Source: Budorcas taxicolor
Lineage: Eukaryota > Chordata > Mammalia > Artiodactyla > Bovidae
Direction: 5' to 3'
NCBI RefSeq assembly: GCF_023091745.1
Contig: NC_068920.1
Location: 7,130,001-7,194,000, forward strand
DNA: 64,000 nt
A program made the translations under genes and the position numbers. Shown one piece after another: positions 37,920 through 50,919 of the stretch. The notes beneath the pieces were generated by a model. It ran no database searches, was not told the origin of the DNA, and saw nothing but the letters and a program-made list of their open reading frames with translations. Within the stretch, counting starts at the first letter, position 1; the number at the start of each line of letters is the position of its first letter.

Positions 37920-39860
37920 GATGATTGACTCACACCAAGGTGGCACGTGGCACAGCCCTGTGGGAAAGCCTCGTGGGAAAGCCTCGTGGGAAAGCCTCGT
38001 GGGAAAGCCTCGAGGGAAAGCCACAGATCCCTTGATCCACGTGACAGGAAGCGTGACACTACTGCTGCAGCTCGGGAGGAAAGTGCACGTGCATGCCCCC
38101 ACTCGAGACGAGGCCTGACTCCCCTGGGGAGACTCAGAAACACCCCAAGATACATGACAACACTGGAGAGGAATCCTCAGGTTCCGGTCCCGACTCCACA
38201 CAAGGACTTAGGCCCCGGCATGGACGGGAGAGGAATCCCGAGATGGCCCCTAGCAACTCGCATGGGGACTGGCCTTTCCTTAAGACACCAGAACGGGTCC
38301 CTGAGGTCCCCGTCGTAACTCGAGAAGACCTGCTGCAACCCGAGAAAATCCAGGAGGTTCTCCCATCCAGGCGAGATGAGGCCCATTACCGCTGAGGCGT
38401 CTCGAGGCTGATCACACCTCACCTCTGGAACTTCGAAAGGGTCCTTCACACCCTTGGTGCAAATCAAGAAGTTCCCCGACATTCCCGTCTCCACTCGAGA
38501 GGAAACACGAGGGTCCCGCCCACATCCAGAGGAGCCCCGATTCCGCCTCATAGCTCGAGATGAGGGATCCTTTCCCTGCTTCGTCGCGAAAGAGTTCCCG
38601 GCGTTCCCGTCGCATCTCAAGAGGAGGCCCTCTCAACAGGAACGGCGAGAGGAACTCCAGGGTCGTGCCACCATTCCAAGAGTCCCCCAGATGTCTCAGT
38701 CCATTCCAGAGGAACCTCTTTTCCCTTCACGGCTCGCCTTTCCCGCCGAGGATCGACTCACAACAAGGTGGCACGTGGCACAGCCCTGTGGGAAAGCCTC
38801 GTGGGAAAGCCTCGAGGGAAAGCCTCGAGGGAAAGCCACAGATCCCTTGATCCACGTGACAGGAAGCGTGACACTACTGCTGCAGCTTGGGAGGAAAGCG
38901 CACGTGCATGCCCCCTTCGAGACGAGGCCTGACTCCCCCGGGGGGACTCAGAAGCACCCCAAGATCCATGGCAACACTGGAGAGGAATCCTCAGGTTCCG
39001 GCCCCGACTCCACACAAGGTCTTAGGCCCCAGCATGGACGGGAGAGGAAGCCCGAGAGGGCCCCTAACAACTCGCACGGGGACTGGCCTTTCCTGAGGCC
39101 ACCAGAGCGAGTCCCTGAGTTCCCCGTCGTAACTCGAGAAGACCTGCCGCAACTCGAGAAAATCCAGGAGGTTCCCCCCTCCAGGCGAGATGAAGCCCAT
39201 TTCCGTTGAGGGGTCTCGAGGCTCATCACACCTCACCTCTGGAACTTTGAAAGGGTCCTTAACACCCTTGGTGCAAATCAAGAAGTTCCCCGACATACCC
39301 GTCTCCATTCGAGAGGAAACACGAGGGTCCCGCCCACATCCAGAGGCGCCCCGTTTCCGCCTCGTAGCTCGAGATGAGGGATCCTTTCCCTGCTTCCTCG
39401 GGAAAGAGTTCCCGGTGTTCCCGTCGCGTGTCAAGAGGAGGCCCACTAAACAGGAACGTCGAGAGGAGCTCCAGGGTCGTGCCACCATTCTAAGAGTCCC
39501 CCAGATGTCTCAGTCCATTCCAGAGGAACCTCTTTTCCCTTCACCGGATCGTCTTTCACGCCGATGATCGACTCACACCAAGGTGGCACGTGGCACAGCC
39601 CTGTGGGAAAGCCTCGTGGGAAAGCCTCGAGGGAAAGCCACAGATCCCTTGATCCACGTGACAGGAAGCGTGACACTACTGCTGCAGCTCGGGAGGAAAG
39701 TGCACGTGCATGCCCCCACTCGAGACGAGGCCTGACTCCCCTGGGGAGACTCAGAAACACCCCAAGGTACATGACAACACTGGAGAGGAATCCTCAGGTT
39801 CCGGCCCCGACTCCACACAAGGACTTAGGCCCCGGCATGGACGGGAGAGGAATCCCGAGA
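37420..39860. repeat. Three-monomer higher-order repeat, copy 1
   Basis: Monomers at 37628 (829 bp), 38457 (814 bp) and 39271 (803 bp, recombinant) recur as 40074, 40890 and 41704, an offset of 2446 falling to 2433 bp. The 13-bp difference is one extra short unit in the first monomer. Shared private marks are gtagccctgtgttcgcc, cttaagacaccagaacgg (38278 and 40712), ttcacggctcgcctttcc (38726 and 41159) and gactcccccggggggac (38932 and 41365). The left edge overlaps the previous segment because the two repeat families share the 37.4-37.92 kb stretch. Confidence 0.87.
37962..38022. repeat. 13-bp minisatellite inside a monomer, longest allele
   Basis: Four complete 13-bp units lie head to tail: gggaaagcctcgt three times (37962, 37975, 37988) and gggaaagcctcga once (38001). 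A partial gggaaagcc at 38014-38022 runs on into cacag. The same site exists in every monomer, with one to four complete units. Its copy number explains the length classes: one unit gives about 790 bp, two about 803, three about 816 and four about 829. This is the monomer from 37628 to 38456, 829 bp long. Confidence 0.92.
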
Positions 39861-41939
39861 TGGCCCCTCGCAACTCGCATGGGGACTGGCCTTTCCTGAG
39901 GCCACCAGAGAGCGTCCCTGAGGTCCCCATCGTAACTCGAGACGACCTGCCGCAACTCGAGAAAATCCAGGAGGTTCTCCCCTCCAGGCGAGATGAAGCC
40001 CATTTCCGATGAGGCGTCTGGAGCCTAATCACACCTCACCTCTGGAACTTCGAAAGGGTCCTTCACACCCTTGGTGCAAATCAAGAAGTTCCCCGACATA
40101 CCCGTCTCCACTCGAGAGGAAACACGAGGGTCCCGCCCACATCCAGAGTAGCCCTGTGTTCGCCTGGTAGCTTGAGATGAGGGATCGTTTCCCTGCTTCG
40201 TCGGGCAAGAATTCCCGTGTTTCCCGTCGCATCTCAAGTGGAGGGCCTCTCCAAAGGAACGGCGAGAGGAACTCCAGGGTCGTGCCACCGTTCCAAGAGT
40301 CCCCCAGATGTCTCAGTCCATCCCTGAGGATCCTCTTTTCCCTACACCGGCTCGTCTTTCACACCGATGATTGACTCACACCAAGGTGGCACGTGGCACA
40401 GCCCTGTGGGAAAGCCTCGTGGGAAAGCCTCGTGGGAAAGCCTCGAGGGAAAGCCACAGATCCCTTGATCCACGTGACAGGAAGCGTGACACTACTGCTG
40501 CAGCTCGGGAGGAAAGTGCACGTGCATGCCCCCACTCGAGACGAGGCCTGACTCCCCTGGGGAGACTCAGAAACACCCCAAGGTACATGACAACACTGGA
40601 GAGGAATCCTCAGGTTCCGGCCCCGACTCCACACAAGGACTTAGGCCCCGGCATGGACGGGAGAGGAATCCCGAGATGGCCCCTAGCAACTCGCATGGGG
40701 ACTGGCCTTTCCTTAAGACACCAGAACGGGTCCCTGAGGTCCCCGTCGTAACTCGAGAAGACCTGCTGCAACCCGAGAAAATCCAGGAGGTTCTCCCATC
40801 CAGGCGAGATGAGGCCCATTACCGCTGAGGCGTCTCGAGGCTGATCACACCTCACCTCTGGAACTTCGAAAGGGTCCTTCACACCCTTGGTGCAAATCAA
40901 GAAGTTCCCCGACATTCCCGTCTCCACTCGAGAGGAAACACGAGGGTCCCGCCCACATCCAGAGGAGCCCCGATTCCGCCTCATAGCTCGAGATGAGGGA
41001 TCCTTTCCCTGCTTCGTCGCGAAAGAGTTCCCGGCGTTCCCGTCGCATCTCAAGAGGAGGCCCTCTCAACAGGAACGGCGAGAGGAACTCCAGGGTCGTG
41101 CCACCATTCCAAGAGTCCCCCAGATGTCTCAGTCCATTCCAGAGGAACCTCTTTTCCCTTCACGGCTCGCCTTTCCCTCCGAGGATCGACTCACAACAAG
41201 GTGGCACGTGGCACAGCCCTGTGGGAAAGCCTCGTGGGAAAGCCTCGAGGGAAAGCCTCGAGGGAAAGCCACAGATCCCTTGATCCACGTGACAGGAAGC
41301 GTGACACTACTGCTGCAGCTTGGGAGGAAAGCGCACGTGCATGCCCCCTTCGAGACGAGGCCTGACTCCCCCGGGGGGACTCAGAAGCACCCCAAGATCC
41401 ATGGCAACACTGGAGAGGAATCCTCAGGTTCCGGCCCCGACTCCACACAAGGTCTTAGGCCCCAGCATGGACGGGAGAGGAAGCCCGAGAGGGCCCCTAA
41501 CAACTCGCACGGGGTCTGGCCTTTCCTGAGGCCACCAGAGCGAGTCCCTGAGTTCCCCGTCGTAACTCGAGAAGACCTGCCGCAACTCGAGAAAAGCCAG
41601 GAGGTTCCCCCCTCCAGGCGAGATGAAGCCCATTTCCGTTGAGGGGTCTCGAGGCTCATCACACCTCACCTCTGGAACTTTGAAAGGGTCCTTAACACCC
41701 TTGGTGCAAATCAAGAAGTTCCCCGACATACCCGTCTCCATTCGAGAGGAAACACGAGGGTCCCGCCCACATCCAGAGGCGCCCCGTTTCCGCCTCGTAG
41801 CTCGAGATGAGGGATCCTTTCCCTGCTTCCTCGGGAAAGAGTTCCCGGTGTTCCCGTCGCGTGTCAAGAGGAGGCCCACTAAACAGGAACGCCGAGAGGA
41901 GCTCCAGGGTCGTGCCACCATTCTAAGAGTCCCCCAGAT
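39861..41939. repeat. Three-monomer higher-order repeat, copy 2
   Basis: Anchors are 40074 (816 bp), 40890 (814 bp) and 41704. This copy follows copy 1 head to tail and differs by scattered single bases plus one fewer 13-bp unit. The third monomer departs from copy 1 near 41.94 kb, where it goes on with cgaggattgactcacaac instead of the cgatgatcgactcacacc type. A third, partial copy of the same three-mer lies at about 50.4-51.95 kb. Confidence 0.87.
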
Positions 41940-44900
41940 GTCTCAGTCCATTCCAGAGGAACCTCTTTTCCCTTCACCGGCTCGTCTTTCACGCCGAGGA
42001 TTGACTCACAACAAGGTGGCACGTGGCACAGCCCTGTGGGAAAGCCTCGAGGAAAAGCCTCGAGGGTTAGCCACAGATCCCTTATTCCACGAGACAGGAA
42101 GAGTGACACTACTGCTGCAGCTCGGGAGGAAAGCGCACGTGCACGCCGACACACGAGACGAGGCCTGACTCCCCTGGGAAGACTCAGAATCACCTCAAGA
42201 TCCATGCAACACTGGAGAGGAATCCTCAGGTTCCGGCTCCGACTCCACACAAGGTCTTAGGCCCCGGCATGGATGGGAGAGGAATCCCGGGATGGCCCCT
42301 AGCAACTCGCATGGGGACTGGCCTTTCCTGGGGCCACCGGAGCATGACCCTGAGGTCCCCGTCGTAACTCGAGAAGACCTGCCGCAACTCGAGAAAATCC
42401 AGGAGGTTCTCCCATCCAGGCGATATGAGGCCCATTACCGCTGAGGCGTCTCGAGGCTGATCTCACCTCACCTCTGGAACTTCGAAAGGGTCCTTCACAC
42501 ACTTGGTGCAAATCAAGAAGTTCCCCGACATTCCCGTCTCCACTCGAGAGGAAACACGAGGGTCCCGCCCACATCCAGAGGAGCCCCGTTTCCGCCTCGT
42601 AGCTCGAAATGAGGGATCCTTTCCCTGCTTCGTCGGGAAAGAGTTCCCGGCGTTCCTGTCGCATCTCAAGAGGAGGCCCTCTCAATAGGAACGGCGAGAG
42701 GAGCTCCACGGTCGAGCCACCATTCCAAGAGTCCCCCAGATGTCTCAGTCCATTCCAGAGGAACCTTTTTTTCCCTTCACCGGCTCGTATTTCACGCCGA
42801 GGATCGACTCACACCAAGGTGGCACGTTGCACAGCCCTGTGGGAAAGCCTCGAGGGAAAGCCTCGAGGGAAAGCCACAGATCCCTTGATCCACGTGACAG
42901 GAAGAGTGACACTACTGCTGCAGCTCGGGAGGAAAGCGCACGTGCATGCCCCCAGTGCAGACGAGGCCTGACTAACCTGTGGAGACTTAGAAGCACCTCA
43001 AGATCCATGACAACACTTGAGAGGAATCCTCAGGTTCCGGCCCCGACTCCACACAAGGACTTAGGCCCCGGCATGGACGGGAGAGGAATCCCGAGATGGC
43101 CCCTAGCAACTCGCATGGGGACTGGCCTTTCCTTAAGACACCAGAACGGGTCCCTGAGGTCCCTGTCGTAACTCGAGAAGACCTGCTGCAACCCGAGAAA
43201 ATCCAGGAGGTTCTCCCATCCAGGCTAGATGAGGCCCATTTCCGCTGAGGCGTCTCGAGGCTGATCACACCTCACCTCTGGAACTTCGAAAGGGTCCTTC
43301 ACACCCTTGGTGCAAATCCAGAAGTTCCCCGACACACCCGTCTCCACTCGAGAGGAAACACGAGGGTCCCGCCCACATCCAGAGGCGCCCCGTTTCTGCC
43401 TCGTAGCTCGAGATGAGGGATCCTTTCCCTGCTTCATTGGGAAAGAGTTCCCGGCGTTCCCGTCGCATCTCAAGAGGAGACCCTCTCAACAGGAACGGCG
43501 AGAGGAACTCCAGGGTCGTGCCACCATTCCTAGAGTCCCCCAGATGTCTCAGTCCATTCCAGAGGAACCTCTTTTCCCTTCTCCGGCTCGTGTTTCACGC
43601 CGAGGATCGACTCACACCAAGGTGGCACATGGCACAGCCCTGTGGGAAAGCCTCGTGGGAAAGCCTCGAGGACAGCCTCGAGGGAAAGCCACAGATCCCT
43701 TGATCCACGTGACAGGAAGGGTGACACTACTGCTGAAGCTCGGGAGGAAAGCGCACGTGCATGCCACCACTCGAGACGAGGCCTGACTCCCCTGGGGAGA
43801 CTCAGAAACACCCCAAGATCCATGGCAACACTGGAGAGGAATCCTCAGGTTCCAGCCCTGACTCCACACAAGGAATGAGGCCCCGGCATGGACGGGAGAG
43901 GAATCCCGAGAGGTCCCCTAGCAACTCGCATGGGGACTGGCCTTTCCTGAGGCCACCAGAGCGGGTCCCTGAGGTCCCCGTCGTAACTCGAGAAAACCTG
44001 CCGCAACTCGAGAAAATCCAGGAGGTTCTCCCCTCCATGCGAGATGAGGCCCATTTCCGCTGATGCGTCTCCAGGCTGATCACACCTCACCTCTGGAACT
44101 TCGAATGCGTCCTTCACACCCTTGGTGCAAATCAAGAAGTTCCCCGACATACCCGTCTCCACTCGAGAGGAAACACGATGGTCCCGCCCACATCCAGAGG
44201 CGCCCCGTTTCTGCCTCGTAGCTCGAGATGAGGGATCCTTTCCCTGCTTCGTCGGGAAAGAGTTCCCGGCGTTCCCGTCGCATCTCAAGAGGAGACCCTC
44301 TCAACAGGAACGGCGAGAGGAACTCCAGGGTCGTGCCACCATTCCTAGAGTCTCCCAGATGTCTTAGTCCATTGCAGAGGAACCTCTTTTCCCTTCACCG
44401 GCTCGTCTTTCACGCCGAGGATCGACTCACACCAAGGTGGCCCGTGGCACAGCCCTGTGGGAAAGCCTCGTGGGAAAGCCTCGAGGACAGCCTCGAGGGA
44501 AAGCCACAGATCCCTTGATCCACGTGACAGGAAGGGTGACACTACTGCTGAAGCTCGGGAGGAAAGCGCACGTGCATGCCACCACTCGAGACGAGGCCTG
44601 ACTCCCCTGGGGAGACTCAGAAGCACCCCAAGATCCATGGCAACACTGGAGAGGAATCCTCAGGTTCCAGCCCTGACTCCACACAAGGAATGAGGCCCCA
44701 GCATGGACGGGAGAGGAATCCCGAGAGGTCCCCTAGCAACTCGCATGGGGACTGGCCTTTCCTGAGGCCACCAGAGCGGGTCCCTGAGGTCCCCGTCGTA
44801 ACTCGAGAAAACCTGCTGCAACTCGAGAAAATCCAGGAGGTTCTCCCCTCCAGGCGAGATGAGGCCCATTTCCGCTGATGCGTCTCCAGGCTGATCACAC

Positions 44901-45909
44901 CTCACCTCTGGAACTTCGAATGCGTCCTTCACACCCTTGGTGCAAATCAAGAAGTTCCCCGACATACCCGTCTCCACTCGAGAGGAAACACGAGGGTCCC
45001 GCCCACATCCAGAGGCGCCCCGTTTCTGCCTCGTAGCTCGAGATGAGGGATCCTTTCCCTGCTTCGTCGGGAAAGAGTTCCCGGTGTTCCGGTCGCATCT
45101 CAAGAAGAGGCCCTCTAAACAGGAACGGCGAGAGGAACTCGAGGGTCGTGCCACCATTCCAAGAGTCCCCCAGAAGTCTCAGTCTTTTCCAGAGGAACCT
45201 CTTTTCCCTTCACCGGCTCGCCTTTCACGCCAAGGATCGACTCACACCAAGGTGGCACGTGGCACAGCCCTGTGGGAAAGCCTCGTGGGAAAGCCTCGAG
45301 GGAAAGCCTCGAGGGAAAGCCACAGATCCCTTGATCCACGTGACAGGAAGCATGACACGACTGCTGCAGCCCCGGAGGAAAGCGCACGTGCATGCACCCA
45401 CTCGAGACGAGGCCTGACTCCCCTGGGGAGACACAGAAGCACCACAAGATCCATGGCAACACTGGAGAGGAATCCTCAGGTTTCAGCCCCGACTCCACAC
45501 AAGGTCTGAGGCCCCGGCACGGACGGGAGAGGAATAACGAGAGGGCCCCTAGCAACTCGCACGGGGACTGGCCTTTCCTGAGGCCACCAGAGCGGGTCCC
45601 TCAGGTCCCCGTCGTAACTCGAGAAGACCTGCCGCAACTCGAGAAAATCCAGGAGGTTCTCCCCTCCAGGCGAGATGAGGCCCATTTCCGCTGAGGCATC
45701 TCGAGGCTGATCACACCTCACCGCTGGAATTTCGAAAGGGTCCTTCACACCATTGGTGCAAATCAAGAAGTTCCCCGACATACCCGTCTCCACTCGAGAG
45801 GAAACACGAGGGTCCCGCCCACATACAGAGGAGACCCGTTTCCGCCTAGTAGCTCGAGATAAGGGATTCTTTCCCTGCTTCGTTGGGAAAGATTTCCCGG
45901 CCTTCCCGT
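41940..45909. repeat. Segment D, copy 1
   Basis: This covers the second half of the monomer at 41704, monomers at 42506 (804 bp), 43310 (815), 44125 (815) and 44940 (816), and the start of 45756. Diagnostic variants are cctcgagggttagccac (42058), gcacgccgacacac, aaccttttttttccc-like runs near 42765, a gaggacagcctcgag variant and the private ttcgaatgcgtcc (44102 and 44917). Monomers 43310 and 44125 are a near-identical adjacent pair over their second halves, an 815-bp one-monomer duplication. Much of the segment recurs at 56.53-59.74 kb. Confidence 0.87.
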
Positions 45910-47555
45910 CGCATCTCAAGAGGAGGCCCTCTCAACAGGAACGGCGAGAGGAACTCCAGGGTGGTGCCACCATTCCAAGAGTCCCCCATATGTCTCAGTC
46001 CATTCCAGAGGAACCTATTTCCCTTCACCGGATCATCTTTCACGCCGATGATCGACTCACACCAAGGTGGCACGGGGCACAGCCCTGTGGGAAAGCCTCG
46101 AGGGTAAGCCTCGAGGGAAAGCCACAGATCCCTTAATCAACGTGACAGGAAGTGTGACACTACTGCTGCACCTCGGGAGGAAAGCGCACGTGCATGCCCC
46201 CACACGAGACGAAGCCTGATTCCTCTGGGGAGTCTCAGAAGCAACCCAAGATCCATGGCAATACTGGAGAGGAATCCTCAGGTTCCAGCACCGACTCCAC
46301 ACAAGGTCTTAGGCCCCGGCATGGACGGGAGAGGAATCCCGAGAGGGCCCATAACAACACGCACGGGGACTGGCCTTTCCTGAGGCCACCAGAGCGGATC
46401 CCAGATGTCCCCGTCGTAACTCGACAAGACCTGCCGCAACTCGAGAAAATCCAGGAGGTTCTCCCCTCCAGGCGAGATGAGGCCCATTTCCGCTGAGGCG
46501 TCTCGAGGCTGATCACACCTCACCTCTGTAACTTCGAAAGGGTCCTTCACACCGTTGGTGCAAATCAAGAAGTTCCCCGACATACCCGTCTCCTCTCGAG
46601 AAGAAACACGAGGGTCCCGCCCTCATCCAGAGGCGCACCATTTCCGCCTCGTAACTCGAGATGAGGAATCCTTTCCCTGCTTCTTCGGGAAAGAGTTCCC
46701 GGCGTTCCCGTCGCATCTCAAGAGGAGGCCCTCTCAACAGGAACGGCGAGAGGAACTCCAGGGTCGTGCCACCATTCCAAGAGTCCCACAGCTGTCTCAG
46801 TCCATTCCAGAGGAACCTCTTTTCCCTTCACCGGCTCGTCTTTCACGCCGAGGATCGACTCACACCAAGGTGGCACGTGGCACAGCCCTGTGGGAAAGCC
46901 TCGTGGGAAATCCTCGAGGGACAGCCTCGAGGGAAAGCCACAGATCCCTTGATCCACGTGAAAGGAAGCGTGACACTACTGCTGCAGCTTGGCAGGAAAG
47001 GGCACGTGCATGCCCCCTTCGAGACGAGGCCTGACTCCCCCGGGGGGACTCAGAAGCACCCCAAGATCCATGGCAACACTGGAGAGGAATCCTCAGGTTC
47101 CGGCCCCGACTCCACACAAGGTCTTAGGCCCCGGCATGGACGGGAGAGGAATACCGAGAAGGCCCCTAACAACTCGCACGGGGACTGGCCTTTCCTGAGG
47201 CCACCAGAGCGGGTCCCTGAGTTCCCCGTCGTAACTCGAGAAGACCTGCCGCAACTCGAGAAAATACAGGAGGTTCCCCCCTCCAGGCGTGATGAAGCCC
47301 ATTTCCGCTGAGGGGTCTCGAGGCTCATCACACCTCACCTCTGGAACTTTGAAAGGGTCCTTAACACCCTTGGTGCAAATCAAGAAGTTCCCCGACATAC
47401 CCGTCTCCATTCGAGAGGAAACACGAGGGTCCCGCCCACATCCAGAGGCGCCCCGTTTCCGCCTCGTAGCTCGAGATGAGGGATCCTTTCCCTGCTTCCT
47501 CGGGAAAGAGTTCCCGGTGTTCCGTCGCGTGTCAAGAGGAGGCCCAGTCAACAGG
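45910..47555. repeat. Segment B, copy 2 (truncated)
   Basis: Anchors 46558 and 47373 match 31136 and 31951 at an offset of 15,422 bp. A one-base deletion, cctatttccc near 46015 against cctcttttccc, shortens the preceding monomer to 802 bp. The copy ends abruptly inside the monomer that starts at 47373, at the shared string acaggaacg (47551-47559). Beyond this the sequence is of the 34.56-kb type. Confidence 0.9.
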
Positions 47556-47559
47556 AACG

Positions 47560-50500
47560 GCGAGAGGAACTACAGGGTCGTGCCACCGTTCCAAGAGTCC
47601 CCCAGATGTCTCAGTCCATTCCTGAGGATCCTCTTTTCCCTACACTGGCTCGTCTTTCACACCGAGGATCGACTCACAACAAGGTGGCACGTGGCACAGC
47701 CCTGTGGGAAAGCCTCGAGGGAAAGCTTCGAGGGAAAGCCTCGAGGGAAAGCCTCAGATCCCTTGATCCACGTGATAGGAAGCGTGACACTAGTGCTGCA
47801 GCTCGGGAGGAAAGCGCACGTGCATGTCCCCACTCGAGATGATCCCTGACTCCGCTGGGGAGACTCAAAAACACCCCAAGATCCATGGCAACACTGGAGA
47901 GGATTCCTCAGGTTCCGGCCCCGACTCCACACTAGGTCTTAGGCCCCGGCATGGACGGGAGAGGTATCCCGAGATGGCCCCTAGCAACTCGCATGGGTAC
48001 TGGCCTTTCCTCCGGCCACCAGAGCGGGTCCCTGAGGTCCCCGTAGTAACACGAGAAGACTTGCCCCAAATCGAGAAAATCCAGGAAGTTCTCCCTTCCA
48101 GGCGAGATGAGGCCCATTTCCGCTGAGGCGTTTCGAGGCTGATCACACCTCACCTCTGGAACTTCGAAAGGGTCCTTCACACCCTTGGTGCAAATCAAGA
48201 AGTTCCCCGACATACCCGTCTCCACTCGAGAGGAAACACGAGGGTGCCGCCCACATCCAGAGGAGCCCCGTTTCCTCCTCGTAGCTGGAGATGAGGGATC
48301 CTTTCCCTGCTTCGTCGGGAAAGAGTTCCCGGCGATCCCGTCGCATCTTAAGAGGAGGCCCTCTCAACAGAAACGGCGAGAGGAACTCCAGGTTCGTGCC
48401 ATCATTCCAAGAGTCCCCCATATGTCTCAGTCCATTCCAGAGGAACCTCTTTTCCCTTCACTGGCTCGTCTTTCACGCCGAGGATCGACTCACACCAAGG
48501 TGGCACGTGGCACAGCCCTGTGGGAAAGCCTCGTGGGAAAGCCTCGAGGGACAGCCTTGAGGGAAAGACACAGATACCTTAATCCACGTGACAGGAAGCG
48601 TGACACTACTGCTGCAGCTCGGGAGGAAAGCGCCCGTACATGACCCCGTTCGATACGAGGCCTGACTCCCCTGGGGAGACTCAGAAGCATCCCAAGATCC
48701 ATGGCCACACTGGAGAGAAATCCTCAGGTTCTGGCCCCGACTCCACACAAGGTCTTAGGCCCCAGCATGGATGGGAGAGGAATCCCGAGATGGCCCCTAG
48801 CAACTCGCATGGGTACTGGCCTTTCTTGAGGCCACCAGAGCGGGTTCCTGAGGTCCCCCTCGTAACTCGAGAAGACCTTCCGCATCTCGATTAAATGCAG
48901 GAGGTTCTCCCCTCCAGGTGAGATGAGGACCATTTCCACTGAGGCGTCTCGAGGCTGATCACACCTCACCTCCGCAAGTTCCACAGGGTCCTTCACACCG
49001 TTGGTGCAAATCAAGAAGTTCCCCGACATATCCGTCTCCACTCGAGAGGAAACACGAGGGTCCCGCCCACATCCAGAGGAGCCCCGTTTCTGCCTACTAT
49101 CTCGAGATGAGGGATCCTTTCACTGCTTCGTCGGGAAAGAGTTCTCGGCTATCCTGTCGCATCTCAGAATGAGGCCCTCTCAACAGGAACGGCGAGAGGA
49201 ACTCCAGGTTCGTGCCACCATTCCAAGAGTCCCCCAGATGTCTCAGTCCATTCCAGAGGAACCACTTTTCCCTTCACAGGCTCGTCTTTCACGCCGAGGA
49301 TTGACTCACAACAAGGTGGCACGTGGCACAGCCCTGTGGGACAGCCTCGTGGGAAAGCCTCGAGGGAAAGCCTCGAGGGAAAGCCACAGATCCCTTGATC
49401 CACGTGACAGGAAGCGTGACACTACTGCTGCAGCTCGGGAGGAAAGCGCACGTGCATGCCCCCACTGGAGACGATCCCTGACTCCCCTGGGGAGACTCAG
49501 AAGCACCCCAAGATCCATGGCAACACTGGAGAGGAATCCTCAGATTCCGGCCCCGACTCTACACAAGGTCTTAGGCCCCGGCATGGACGGGAGAGGAATC
49601 CCGAGATGCCCCCTAGCTACTCGCATGGGGACTGGCTTTTCCTGAGGCCACCAGAGCGGGTCCCTGAGGTCCCCCTCGTAACTCGAGAAGACCTGCCGCA
49701 TCTAGAGTAAATGCAGGAGGTTGTCCCCTCCAGGCGAGATGAGGCCCATTTCACTGAGGCGTCTCGAGGCTGATCACACCTCACCTCTGTAACTTCCACA
49801 GGGTCCTTCACACCATTGGTGCAAATCAAGAAGTTCCCCGACATACCCGTCTCAACTCGAGAGGAAACACGAGGGTCCCGCCCACATCCAGAGGAGCCCC
49901 GTTTCCGCCTCGTAGCTCGAGATGAGGGATCCTTTCCCTGCTTCGTCAGGAAAGAGTTCCCGGCGTTCCCGTCGCATCTCAAGAGGAGGCCCTCTCAACA
50001 GGAACGCGAGAGGAACTCCAGGGTCGTGCCACCATTCCAAGAGTCCCCCAGATGTCTCAGTCCATTCCAGAGGAGCCTCTTTTCCCTTCACCGGCTCGTC
50101 TTTCACGCCAAGCATCGACTCACACCAAGGTGGCACGTGGCACAGCCCTGTAGAAAGCCTCGAGGGAAAGCCTCGAGGGAAAGCCACAGATCCCTTGATT
50201 CATGTGTCGGGAAGCATGACACAACGGCTGCAGTTCGGGAGGAAAGCGCACGTGCATGCCCCCACTCGAGACGATCCCTGACTCCCCTGGGGAGACTCAG
50301 AAGCACCCCAAGATCCATGGCAACACTGGAGAGGAATCCTCAAGATCCGGCTCCGACTCCACACAAGGTCTTAGGCCCCGGCATGGACGGGAGTGGTATC
50401 CTGAGATGGCCCCTCGCAACTCGCATGGGGACTGGCCTTTCCTGAGGCCACCAGAGAGCGTCCCTGAGGTCCCCATCGTAACTCGAGACGACCTGCCGCA

Positions 50501-50919
50501 ACTCGAGAAAATCCAGGAGGTTCTCCCCTCCAGGCGAGATGAAGCCCATTTCCGATGAGGCGTCTGGAGCCTAATCACACCTCACCTCTGGAACTTCGAA
50601 AGGGTCCTTCACACCCTTGGTGCAAATCAAGAAGTTCCCCGACATACCCGTCTCCACTCGAGAGGAAACACGAGGGTCCCGCCCACATCCAGAGTAGCCC
50701 TGTGTTCGCCTGGTAGCTTGAGATGAGGGATCGTTTCCCTGCTTCGTCGGGCAAGAATTCCCGTGTTTCCCGTCGCATCTCAAGTGGAGGGCCTCTCCAA
50801 AGGAACGGCGAGAGGAACTCCAGGGTCGTGCCACCGTTCCAAGAGTCCCCCAGATGTCTCAGTCCATTCCTGAGGATCCTCTTTTCCCTACACCGGCTCG
50901 TCTTTCACACCGATGATTG
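47560..50919. repeat. Third occurrence of the seven-mer part, offset 12,992 bp from 34.57-37.92 kb
   Basis: Anchors 48188, 49004, 49819 and 50620 correspond to 35196, 36012, 36827 and 37628, all at 12,992 bp. They carry the same private changes as the 35-37 kb copy (tctcgattaaatgc, cctactatctcgag, ctagagtaaatgc). This copy is therefore a sister of that segment and not an independent derivative of the 9.8-26.5 kb array. Example of a private difference: ctatcctgtcgc near 49150. Confidence 0.9.

Noticed and set aside
45879..45902. Functional CENP-B box at cttcgttgggaaagat
   Set aside because: The core A is G and the CGGG half is missing, so the essential positions are not met.
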